A stretch of 41,955 nt of DNA, from IMG/VR virus record IMGVR_UViG_3300023112_000037, positions 1 through 41,955 of that record; one strand, given 5' to 3'. The first letter of the stretch is position 1. Every line of letters starts with the position of its first letter. A program made the translations under genes and the position numbers. The notes beneath the pieces were generated by a model, which saw only the letters and a program-made list of their open reading frames with translations, made no database searches and had not been told where the DNA came from. Positions 6,551-13,802 of the stretch are shown piece after piece. The stretch comes from a virus.

Positions 6551-6874
6551 ATGGACTACACAGGAATAACATTTGGACTTGACGTTTTAATCTCAGTTAT
6601 ATTTGGAGCTGGTGGAGCATTGGCAGTCTGGTTCAAAATGAAGGGGAAACAAGATATTCAATCCGTTGAAATTGCTGGATTAAAATCTGACCTGGAGGAC
6701 TTGAAAGAGGAGAAAAAAGAAAGCCATAACCAGATTTACAATCGTATTGATAGCTTAAAAGTTGTAGTTGAAAAAAATAGAGAAAATTCTGACAACGGAA
6801 TCAATGCTATGACTGCAAATATGAACGCTATGGAGTTGAGGATTATTAAGGCTATTCACGATATTAAAAACTAA
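6551..6874 (+). CDS. Membrane protein with coiled coil, lysis-associated
   Basis: One strongly hydrophobic helix (residues about 8-28, VLISVIFGAGGALAVWF) is followed by a long charged coiled coil (40-105). This recalls hemolysin XhlA-type and other holin-accessory phage proteins, although XhlA carries its membrane helix at the C-terminus. It opens the lysis cassette after an A-rich leader and lies five bases before the next membrane protein. A role in lysis is inferred from position. Confidence 0.5.
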   Translation: MDYTGITFGLDVLISVIFGAGGALAVWFKMKGKQDIQSVEIAGLKSDLEDLKEEKKESHNQIYNRIDSLKVVVEKNRENSDNGINAMTANMNAMELRIIKAIHDIKN

Positions 6875-6879
6875 ACAAC

Positions 6880-7167
6880 ATGATTATGAAAATTTGGAAA
6901 AACATCGTATGGTTCTTTACAGAAATAATGAACCTTTGGTCTGATGAGCCTTCATACTTCTCTAAGAAAAGAGTTGAATCAAGTATTGCATTTATAATTG
7001 CACAAGTAGGAATGATTACATATCTATTTACTCGAATAGGTACAATGGATATCTATGAGCTTCTTATGTGGGCAGGGGCAGAGTTTCTTATTGCAGGATA
7101 CTCAATTAGTCAGATACAGCGAGAGAAGAAAAGCAAAAACGATACACCGTCTAAACCTCTTGGATAG
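6880..7167 (+). CDS. Putative holin (two membrane helices)
   Basis: The 95-residue protein has two hydrophobic segments, at about 32-53 (SSIAFIIAQVGMITYLFTRI) and 58-80 (YELLMWAGAEFLIAGYSI), and a charged Lys/Arg/Asp C-terminal tail. Size, topology and position just upstream of the spanin-like and endolysin genes fit a class II-like holin, which would open the inner membrane at lysis. No sequence motif proves this; holins are recognised mainly by size, topology and neighbours. Confidence 0.5.
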   Translation: MIMKIWKNIVWFFTEIMNLWSDEPSYFSKKRVESSIAFIIAQVGMITYLFTRIGTMDIYELLMWAGAEFLIAGYSISQIQREKKSKNDTPSKPLG

Positions 7168-7185
7168 ATTTAGTATATTTGTCTT

Positions 7186-7782
7186 ATGAATAGACTACTT
7201 ATATTTCTAGTTTTAGCTTTAGGAATGGCTTCTTGTTCAGCTCCCAAACTGTATCAGCAAGGTCTTAATAAAATTGAAAGAGCAATTGAAAAAGACTCGA
7301 CTCTAGCATTTCCTAAAGATACACTCTATCTAATTGAGTATGATACTATTCCCGGAATTGATGGGACTGACTCTATAATAATTCAGAAGGAAACAATTAA
7401 GATCCCTTGTGATTTTAATGTAAGTGAGTTCAAAGAATTGCAAGCTGCTAAAACTCGTAGAGAGTTAAGATTTGAACGGTTAAGAAACAGAGACTCTTTA
7501 AGGCATAATGCTAAGATGTACAAGCTTGAAACTGATCGTTTAGAGGATTCATTGAAATACGCAAAGAAAGCCAACAGGGAGCTTACAAGGCAGTTGAATG
7601 ATGCTAATGATATGGCTAAAAGATTAGCTAAAGAAAAAACAAAGCAGATGAAAGGTGGTTGGTTCACCCGACAGATGGGTAAGATATGGTGGCTGTTATT
7701 AATACTTGGACTGATAGCGGGGTTCGTTCTCAGAAGCTATATTCCTTCAATACCAAACATTTTTAAAAGAAACGGAACATGA
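7186..7782 (+). CDS. Lipoprotein with C-terminal membrane helix, probable u-spanin
   Basis: The N-terminus is a type II signal peptide with lipobox GMASC (modified Cys at 17). A charged coiled coil runs from about 75 to 155. A single hydrophobic helix (about 166-186, WWLLLILGLIAGFVL) lies near the C-terminus, followed by a short basic tail. An outer-membrane lipid anchor and an inner-membrane helix in one chain are the defining features of unimolecular spanins, such as T1 gp11, which fuse the two membranes after the wall is cut. It lies between the putative holin and the endolysin, whose ATG overlaps its end by 4 bases. Confidence 0.75.
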   Translation: MNRLLIFLVLALGMASCSAPKLYQQGLNKIERAIEKDSTLAFPKDTLYLIEYDTIPGIDGTDSIIIQKETIKIPCDFNVSEFKELQAAKTRRELRFERLRNRDSLRHNAKMYKLETDRLEDSLKYAKKANRELTRQLNDANDMAKRLAKEKTKQMKGGWFTRQMGKIWWLLLILGLIAGFVLRSYIPSIPNIFKRNGT

Positions 7783-8615
7783 GTGTAATTGTAAAAAGAG
7801 GGGATTACGGTCCTCACGTAATAGAGATTCAAAAAGGGTTAAAGAAAGTTGGTCTATGGCCTTCATACATTCCTTACTCTCAAAACTTTGGCCCTACTAC
7901 TGATAGAATCATTCGTCATTTCCAGAAGATTAATGGATTGGTAGTTGATGGAAAGGTTGGTAAATCTACCTTATCTCGACTTGGAGTTCATGTAGTTCAG
8001 CCTAAATCTGGATTCGATGAGAAATACAAAGGGGTAACTATAATGGGATCTCATTTCCCTGACAAACCAATCAGTTGGAAAACTCGAGTTAGATTAAACT
8101 CTGAGATGACTAACGAGTATCTTCCTGCAATGGAAGAGGTAATGGTTGGTATGCCCGAAGGATTTAAGTTACTGATCACAATCATGGCATACAAGGAAGG
8201 ATTCCGTAAAGGGACTCGTTCTTATCGATACAACAATCCGGGTAACATTGGGAATACTGATTCAGGAGCTAATGCTTACCAGAAGTCATTACTCGCAGGT
8301 GTACGTTTACAGAAGGAGTATGTTGAGTCAATTGTAAATGGAACTCATCGAGCTTACCCTATGGGGAGGAGAAAGGTAATCAAGCCTTACTTCAGCAAGG
8401 AGATTGCAAAGCATACTAAACTATATGGGATGAGTCCATACGTTCCTGGGTATAATTTTAAATTCACTGGACAATTGGATCAGTTTGTAAAGATATATTC
8501 TACAGGAGCTCGTGCAGGTAACGGATATGTAAACATGATTATCTCTTACTTCGAGAAGAATGGCATTCACATCACTCCTCAGAGCAAGATTCAAGATATC
8601 ATTAACATGGTTTAG
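7779..8615 (+). CDS. Endolysin: peptidoglycan-binding plus lysozyme-like domain
   Basis: Residues about 8-68 form a PG_binding_1 domain (GDYGPHVIEIQKGLKKVG, FGPTTDRIIRHFQKINGL, DGKVGKSTLSRLG). The C-terminal domain is lysozyme-like: KEGF with a candidate catalytic Glu140, followed by YRYNNPGNIGN (149-158), the NNPGN signature of many phage and bacterial muramidase-type domains. No signal peptide is visible, so release depends on the holin. The substrate bond, glycan strand by analogy, is inferred. Confidence 0.75.
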   Translation: MSVIVKRGDYGPHVIEIQKGLKKVGLWPSYIPYSQNFGPTTDRIIRHFQKINGLVVDGKVGKSTLSRLGVHVVQPKSGFDEKYKGVTIMGSHFPDKPISWKTRVRLNSEMTNEYLPAMEEVMVGMPEGFKLLITIMAYKEGFRKGTRSYRYNNPGNIGNTDSGANAYQKSLLAGVRLQKEYVESIVNGTHRAYPMGRRKVIKPYFSKEIAKHTKLYGMSPYVPGYNFKFTGQLDQFVKIYSTGARAGNGYVNMIISYFEKNGIHITPQSKIQDIINMV

Positions 8616-8617
8616 CA

Positions 8618-8926
8618 ATGGCAGCATCAGGTAAAAACCCAAAGAAACGTAACAGTCTAGCTGGTTCCAAAAAAGGAACTAGCAAGTCTGCTCGTCGTTT
8701 ACAAAAATCTCCCTCTGCTCGCGCTAAGAAGAAGGCTTACGATACAGAGTATCATAAGTCAGAAGCTCGTAAGAAGTACCGTGCAAAGCTAAATAAAGCT
8801 AATCGTGAGAAGCCCAACAAGAAAGGTGAGGATAAGTCTCACACTAAGTCTGGAAAGCTCGTCAATGAGAAGCAATCTAAGAACCGTGGACGTAACGGTA
8901 AAGGCAAGAAGTCATCTAAGAAATAA
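8618..8926 (+). CDS. Highly basic small protein, possibly DNA- or virion-associated
   Basis: About a third of the 102 residues are Lys or Arg, in low-complexity runs. The central part, KSPSARAKKKAYDTEYH then KKYRAKLNKANRE, resembles a recurrent basic phage family of unknown function. The charge suggests binding to packaged DNA or RNA. It starts two bases after the endolysin stop, so it is read with the lysis operon, but its role is open. Confidence 0.6.
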   Translation: MAASGKNPKKRNSLAGSKKGTSKSARRLQKSPSARAKKKAYDTEYHKSEARKKYRAKLNKANREKPNKKGEDKSHTKSGKLVNEKQSKNRGRNGKGKKSSKK

Positions 8927-8948
8927 GCATAACTATTTTTTGTTTAAA

Positions 8949-8966
8949 TATATTTGGTTATCTTTA
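8949..8966 (+). promoter_or_regulatory. Possible promoter -7 elements (weak)
   Basis: TATATTTG at 8949-8956 matches TAnnTTTG, and TATCTTTA at 8959-8966 nearly does. They lie in the 60-base gap before the ATG at 8987. No well-spaced TTTG is found for either; the nearest, at 8939-8942, is too close. A terminator is not evident here, so this may be an internal promoter for the packaging block. Confidence 0.25.
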
Positions 8967-8986
8967 CCGATAGTTAACTATATTTT

Positions 8987-9235
8987 ATGGAACAAGAAAC
9001 CAACCTTGAAAACCTTAGTACTGATGAGATAAAAGCGCTCAAAAAGAAAAGGGTGTCATTCATGAGTGAGTCGTTAAAGGATTTGCGAATCCAAGACGAG
9101 TATTCACGACTTAAAGCCAATATCTCAGAGAACACTTTGAGGGACACTATGGCTAAGATGAAATTAGCAACCTTAAAAGCGCCAGCGCCTAAAGAAGAGG
9201 AGGGTGAGAAAGTTCCCGAAAAATCTAAAGGATGA
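8987..9235 (+). CDS. Small helical protein of the packaging block
   Basis: The 82 residues are charged and helical (ENLSTDEIKALKKKRVSFMSE) with a Pro/Glu/Lys-rich tail. No family is recognised. Its TGA overlaps the next gene's ATG by 4 bases. Small helical proteins ahead of TerL are common in phage packaging blocks, but a small-terminase role cannot be claimed from this sequence. Confidence 0.55.
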   Translation: MEQETNLENLSTDEIKALKKKRVSFMSESLKDLRIQDEYSRLKANISENTLRDTMAKMKLATLKAPAPKEEEGEKVPEKSKG

Positions 9236-9621
9236 GCATCAAAGTAACAACCGTAGATAGGTTGGTGTCAATGTCTTTGCACGATATAGTGCGATGGCAA
9301 ATATCCAATCATTGTTTCGCGGAAAACATAAAGACAAGCCCTAACGAGCTTAAAACTTTAGCACTCTTAAGTGAGTGGGGAGAGATAAACTTCTCAGACT
9401 TTTGTCAGCAAGTATCTGATAAGGGTATTTATAGCAATCCTCAAACTGTAAGAAACTTCATTTTGAAGTGTATCAAGTCTAAGCTAGTTGTCCGAAAGGG
9501 TAAAGGCTTAAAGGTTATTGAGATGAGCGATGAGATAGAGATTCTGTCGGAAGGGAACATTGTAATTAACATGAAGATATACCATGCTGAAAAGCAAGAA
9601 AGCAAAGGAACTACTACCTAA
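9232..9621 (+). CDS. Winged-helix-like DNA-binding protein
   Basis: In the 129 residues, SPNELKTLALLSEWGEINF, SDFCQQVSDKG, then NPQTVRNFILKCIKSKLVV and RKGKGLKVIEM follow a helix-turn-helix, recognition helix and wing order. The LSEWGEINFSDF and NPQTVRNFILKC words look like a specific phage family found near TerL in Bacteroidota phages as far as I recall. A regulator or DNA-recognition role in packaging is inferred. It overlaps the IHF-like gene by 38 bases. Confidence 0.5.
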   Translation: MSIKVTTVDRLVSMSLHDIVRWQISNHCFAENIKTSPNELKTLALLSEWGEINFSDFCQQVSDKGIYSNPQTVRNFILKCIKSKLVVRKGKGLKVIEMSDEIEILSEGNIVINMKIYHAEKQESKGTTT

Positions 9622-9979
9622 GACTGCGGAACAATGCAAAGTCTCTGAGGAACTAGCTACCGATGTGGTAAGCTTCTATTACACAAAGCTACGCAAACAG
9701 TTGGAGTCACTCGAAGAATCTCGTATAGGGGTTCCGGTGCTAGGGACATTTGTGGTTAGCAAGACAAAGCTTAAAAGGTCTGTTGATAAACTTACGGGAA
9801 TCTTATCAGATGATTCTCCAGAAAGTTTTAAGAAGATCAAGAAGTATAAACTGACTGAAGGGATGCGAGATATGCAACAATCCCTTCTTGATAAAATTGA
9901 AAGCGATGAACAGAAACGAGAACAGCTTAAGCGTGATTTGGAAGAATCGGAGGGCAATCCTAGAAGGGATAAAGAATAG
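9584..9979 (+). CDS. IHF/HU-like DNA-bending protein
   Basis: The 131 residues follow the HU fold: two helices (ELLPKTAEQCKVSEELATDVVSF), then RIGVPVLGTFVVSKTKLKRS, corresponding to the ...GFGTF...R... strands of HU/IHF. The C-terminal 45 residues are a charged helix, LTEGMRDMQQSLLDKIE, not part of the classical fold. An IHF-subunit gene near TerL is a known feature of crAss-like phages. By analogy with IHF at lambda cos it could bend DNA for packaging or help transcription; that is inference. Confidence 0.6.
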   Translation: MLKSKKAKELLPKTAEQCKVSEELATDVVSFYYTKLRKQLESLEESRIGVPVLGTFVVSKTKLKRSVDKLTGILSDDSPESFKKIKKYKLTEGMRDMQQSLLDKIESDEQKREQLKRDLEESEGNPRRDKE

Positions 9980-10235
9980 AGTCTTCGTGAGCGAAGCTAT
10001 TGAGGCTATAGCTGAGAACAGGTTATCTATCTGTAAAGGGTGCGACTTGTTTGATCGTGTTGGAGACTCCTGCGTAATGACGGGAACTCAGCCTTGTTGT
10101 GGAGAGTGTGGATGCTCTTTAGCTTTGAAGACTAGAAGTTTATCTTCTGGGTGCGGTGAAGGTCATTGGGCACCTGTGTTAACTGACGAAGAGGACGTTA
10201 ACCACGAAGAACTAAACCCCGAACAAGATGATTAA
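9888..10235 (+). CDS. Zinc-binding small protein, Cys-rich phage family
   Basis: After a basic N-terminal helix, KNRRAILEGIKNRVFVSE, the protein carries at least eight cysteines in the order CKGC, CVMTG, CCGECGC, then LALKTRSLSSGC with GHWAP. This is the layout of a recurrent small phage protein I know only as uncharacterised. The spacing suggests two zinc knuckles. The frame overlaps the IHF-like gene by 92 bases; a start at 9906 would reduce this to 74, and no later Met fits. Confidence 0.6.
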   Translation: MIKLKAMNRNENSLSVIWKNRRAILEGIKNRVFVSEAIEAIAENRLSICKGCDLFDRVGDSCVMTGTQPCCGECGCSLALKTRSLSSGCGEGHWAPVLTDEEDVNHEELNPEQDD

Positions 10236-11064
10236 ATTTCAAGAAGAAGGGCATAGCTACACGAACATTGATGAGTCGTCTGACTTTCAATGGGTAAGTG
10301 TTACTACCCTGCTAGGTAACTTCAAAGAGAAGTTTGATGCTGTGGCAGTATCAGAAAGATGTTCAGCTAAGAGTAAAGACCCGAAGTATAGAGGTGTTGA
10401 CCCAAAGCTTATTAGAGAGATGTGGACGAATGAAGCTAAGAGAGCTACCGACCTTGGTAGTTTCTACCACAACCAAAGAGAGGCTGATATGCTGCAGTTT
10501 AAAACCATCACTAGAGATGGAATAGAGTTGCCAATTATCAGTCCTGTAATGGATGGTAAGATAAAGCTTGCTCCATCTCAAAAGATAGATAACGGTCTAT
10601 ATCCAGAGCATTTCGTATATTTAAAGTCTGCAAGTGTTTGTGGACAAGCTGATCGTGTTGAAGTCGTTGACCATAGACTAGATGTTTATGACTACAAAAC
10701 CAACAAGGAAATCAAGACGAGAGGTTATGAGTTTTGGGACGGAACTCGAAAGATGATGTTAGGACCTTTGAAGCATTTGGAAGATTGTGAGATTAACCAT
10801 TACGCTTTACAACTCAGTACTTATATGTACATTATGCTTAAGCACAATTACAACCTAGTGCCGGGAAAAATTCAGATACATCATATAGAGTTCAAGAATG
10901 AAGGGATGGACAAGAATGGATATCCAATCACGATGGTAGATGCTAGGGGAGAACCTGTACTGAAAGGTATCAATAGGATTGACCTTCCTTACATGAAGAA
11001 AGAAGTAATAGCCATGTTGAAGTGGTTAAAGGTGAACAAGCAAATGGTATTACATGGAGCTTAG
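10228..11064 (+). CDS. PD-(D/E)XK nuclease
   Basis: The 278-residue protein shows the motif series of RecB/Cas4-like PD-(D/E)XK nucleases: E127 in YPEHFVYL, GQAD (D142), then VYDYKT with D155 and K157 as the metal-binding Asp and catalytic Lys, and HYALQLSTYMYIML as the QxxxY-type helix. This fold cuts or trims DNA ends. Position just before the terminase suggests a role in genome maturation or packaging; a role in recombination is equally possible. It overlaps both neighbours (8 and 11 bases). Confidence 0.75.
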   Translation: MIKFQEEGHSYTNIDESSDFQWVSVTTLLGNFKEKFDAVAVSERCSAKSKDPKYRGVDPKLIREMWTNEAKRATDLGSFYHNQREADMLQFKTITRDGIELPIISPVMDGKIKLAPSQKIDNGLYPEHFVYLKSASVCGQADRVEVVDHRLDVYDYKTNKEIKTRGYEFWDGTRKMMLGPLKHLEDCEINHYALQLSTYMYIMLKHNYNLVPGKIQIHHIEFKNEGMDKNGYPITMVDARGEPVLKGINRIDLPYMKKEVIAMLKWLKVNKQMVLHGA

Positions 11065-11569
11065 ATTATTTGAACTAGACGGAAGGGTTGTAAAGCCTAC
11101 TGAGCATTGCTATATGATTAGTTGGCTCAGTTGTATAATAGAGGAGTTTCCAGACGACCACCTCAAAGTATTAGCTTATGTTTACTACATGAGTAATACA
11201 GGGCCAGACAATCCCTACACAAATATTGTTGAAGAAGACAGAGAGCAAAAGATAATGCAAGCATTAGAGCCAGAGTTCGATACAGAGGAACCTATGATTC
11301 TCCGAGCTATTGAGAAATGCACTGAGCTATACATGACACCAACAATGAGATCGTATGATGCAATTAAGACGATGCTCGACAACCTTAACACTTATTTAAA
11401 AACAACACCCGTTACCGATGGTAGGGACGGAAACATTGGGCCTTTACTTCGTGTAGCGAAGGAGTTCAAGTCCGTGAGAGAATCCTTCAAGGGTGTGCAG
11501 GACGATGTGGTTGAGGAAAGTAAAATCAAAGCAAGAGGTAAGTCCAAATTGCCATACGACATGCAATAA
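11054..11569 (+). CDS. Unknown protein upstream of TerL, candidate small terminase
   Basis: The 171-residue protein is largely helical (SWLSCIIEEFPDDHLKVLAYVYYMSN, LRAIEKCTELYMTPT) with a basic C-terminus (KIKARGKSKLPYDMQ). No motif identifies it. It ends at the A of the TerL ATG, the place where many phages keep TerS, so a DNA-recognising terminase subunit is possible. I see no helix-turn-helix, and TerS would be an inference from position only. Confidence 0.5.
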   Translation: MELRLFELDGRVVKPTEHCYMISWLSCIIEEFPDDHLKVLAYVYYMSNTGPDNPYTNIVEEDREQKIMQALEPEFDTEEPMILRAIEKCTELYMTPTMRSYDAIKTMLDNLNTYLKTTPVTDGRDGNIGPLLRVAKEFKSVRESFKGVQDDVVEESKIKARGKSKLPYDMQ

Positions 11570-13800
11570 TGATACAGTACAGAGAAAAGAAACTAGGAGA
11601 GATATATCAGAACATTCCTGTTTGGGAAGATGGAGAATGGACTATGGTTTCTTTCGATTCGAGAGAAGAGTTCGCTCGTGTGCTTGAAGAAGAATATTTC
11701 AGAGAACCTGGGGAATATGCGTTTGATGAAACTGTAAAGGAGTTTAACGCTCAAGCTGTAAAGTTTAATGAAGAGGGTTACTATTGCGATTTCCTTGAAG
11801 GTACTATGGACTTTGAAGACTATTGGCAATTCGAAAAGCTAAAGTCGAGGAAAGGAGTATTCTTTAAGAGTGGTGACAATTCGTGGTATCTTACTCGTGA
11901 CTATTACTTCTGGATAAACTTCCTTCCAATTATCGATAAGGTCAAGAAGAAGATCGACTTCGCTGACATATGGGACACTCAAATGTGGATGTCCACTTAT
12001 GAATTTATAGCCGAGCTTAAATATAAGCATGCTGTAGTATTGAAGAAACGTCAGTTTGGCTCATCATTATATCACGTAGCCAAGCTAATGAACTATCTAT
12101 GGTTCGAGTCAGCTCCTGTATTAAAAATGGGAGCATCTCTTGAAACATACTTAACGGGTGTAAACGGTTCTTGGAAATTCGCTCAGATGTACAGAACGTT
12201 CTTGAATAAAGAAACTGCATGGACAAGAGAAATGAATCCGGGTACCGTTGGAGAGTGGGTTCAGAAACAAGAGGTATCAGAAGGAGGTCGAAAGTATGAC
12301 GTTGGTCTTATGGGGACAATGCAGTCTATATCTTTCCAACAATCAGATACTGCAGGTGTAGGTGGTCTTACATCGTTGTTCTTCTATGAGGAGGCAGGAA
12401 TTGCACCAAGCATGGATAAGACAGTCGAGTTCCTACTACCAGCGATGGAAGCAGGGGATATAACGACAGGTACTTTTATTGCTGCAGGTTCAGTTGGTGA
12501 CCTAGACCAATGTAAGCCTTTGAGGAAATACATCTACAAACCTACAGAGAATGGTTTCTACGGGGTTAGAAACAAATGGGTTAACGAGAATGGAACTGTG
12601 AACATAACAGGACTGTTTGTTCCAGAGCAATACTCTATGCCTCCATACATTGACGACTACGGAAATAGTATGGTTGAAGAAGCGGTTGCAAGACTTGAAG
12701 AACTTTACACTCAATGGGAAAAAGATTTGGATCCCGATGTTTGTCAGATTAGAAAGTCTCAGCGTCCAATGAATATGGAAGTGGCATTCTCTGCTCGTGG
12801 AGAAAGTAGATTCCCTTTAGCACTCGTGAATAGTCATAAGCTGAACGTAGACGACGGAAAATACGGATATGAACTCTTAGACCTTGAAGAAGAAGTTAGT
12901 GGCAAGATAGTCGCTAAACGTACAACTAAATCTCCAATACTAGAATTTCCCGTAGATAAGAAGATGACCGACAAGCGTGGGTCTATTGTTGTTTGGGAAA
13001 GACCCATGGAGAATCCAGAGTGGGGTTCATACTATGCGTCAGTCGATCCCGTGTCAGAAGGTAAAACAACATCAACTGATTCGTTGTGTTCCATATACGT
13101 CTACAAGAATCCAATTCAAGTAACAACCTACCGTGAAGGTAGAGCCGAGACGCATATTGAAGGGGATAAGATAGTTTGCTCCTGGGCAGGAAGATTCGAT
13201 GACATTAATGAAACCCACAAAAGACTAGAGCTTATTGTCCGATGGTATAATGCTTGGACAATTGTCGAGGCAAACGTTTCTCTCTTTATCGTGCACATGA
13301 TACGATACAAGATGCAGAAGTACCTTGTGCCAAAAGCAGAGATGGTATTCTTAAAGGAACATGGATTCAACAAAGGAACACACCAAGAGTATGGTTGGAA
13401 AAATACTGGTACTATATTCGTGAACAATCTTTTAACATACCTCATCGAGTCCTTAAAGGAGAAGATACACGAGGAAACTGATGACAATGGAAACGTCACC
13501 AATGTAGTGTTTGGAATCGAAAGAATCCCTGATACTATGGCTTTAGAGGAGATGAAGCAATATGAGTATGGCTTAAACGTCGATAGATTAATCAGTCTAT
13601 CTGCTCTGATAGCCTTTGTGAAACTACAGAATGCAAACACGGGATACAAGAAAAGGATTGAAACGGATGACCAAGATTACTTGGATAAGTCGGATGAAAT
13701 TTATAACTTAAAAGGTAAGAGTGCTTTTAGAAATGTGGGCCGAAGACGTGGAGGAAACTCTAAGAAACCTTCTCGAAGTGCTTTCAGAAATATAAACTAG
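11569..13800 (+). CDS. terL: Terminase large subunit
   Basis: The 743-residue protein carries a Walker A-like KKRQFGSS at residues 159-166 (the R-x-x-G-x-S variant of phage terminases), a Walker B-like LFFYEEAG with catalytic Glu at 274-275, and a nuclease-domain start YYASVDPVSEG with Asp493. A further D follows in TSTDSL. Terminases pump DNA into the procapsid with an N-terminal ATPase and cut it with an RNase H-like C-terminal nuclease. Portal follows after 2 bases. The C-terminus is basic with a Ser/Arg tail. Confidence 0.85.
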   Translation: MIQYREKKLGEIYQNIPVWEDGEWTMVSFDSREEFARVLEEEYFREPGEYAFDETVKEFNAQAVKFNEEGYYCDFLEGTMDFEDYWQFEKLKSRKGVFFKSGDNSWYLTRDYYFWINFLPIIDKVKKKIDFADIWDTQMWMSTYEFIAELKYKHAVVLKKRQFGSSLYHVAKLMNYLWFESAPVLKMGASLETYLTGVNGSWKFAQMYRTFLNKETAWTREMNPGTVGEWVQKQEVSEGGRKYDVGLMGTMQSISFQQSDTAGVGGLTSLFFYEEAGIAPSMDKTVEFLLPAMEAGDITTGTFIAAGSVGDLDQCKPLRKYIYKPTENGFYGVRNKWVNENGTVNITGLFVPEQYSMPPYIDDYGNSMVEEAVARLEELYTQWEKDLDPDVCQIRKSQRPMNMEVAFSARGESRFPLALVNSHKLNVDDGKYGYELLDLEEEVSGKIVAKRTTKSPILEFPVDKKMTDKRGSIVVWERPMENPEWGSYYASVDPVSEGKTTSTDSLCSIYVYKNPIQVTTYREGRAETHIEGDKIVCSWAGRFDDINETHKRLELIVRWYNAWTIVEANVSLFIVHMIRYKMQKYLVPKAEMVFLKEHGFNKGTHQEYGWKNTGTIFVNNLLTYLIESLKEKIHEETDDNGNVTNVVFGIERIPDTMALEEMKQYEYGLNVDRLISLSALIAFVKLQNANTGYKKRIETDDQDYLDKSDEIYNLKGKSAFRNVGRRRGGNSKKPSRSAFRNIN

Positions 13801-13802
13801 CA

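Noticed and set aside
7174-7181. TATATTTG as a promoter for the spanin-like gene
   Set aside because: The -7 match is only 4 bases before the ATG and has no -33 partner, so the start would fall inside the gene.
13128-13649. 173-codon minus-strand frame
   Set aside because: It lies entirely within the terL nuclease region, where the + strand has clear motifs.
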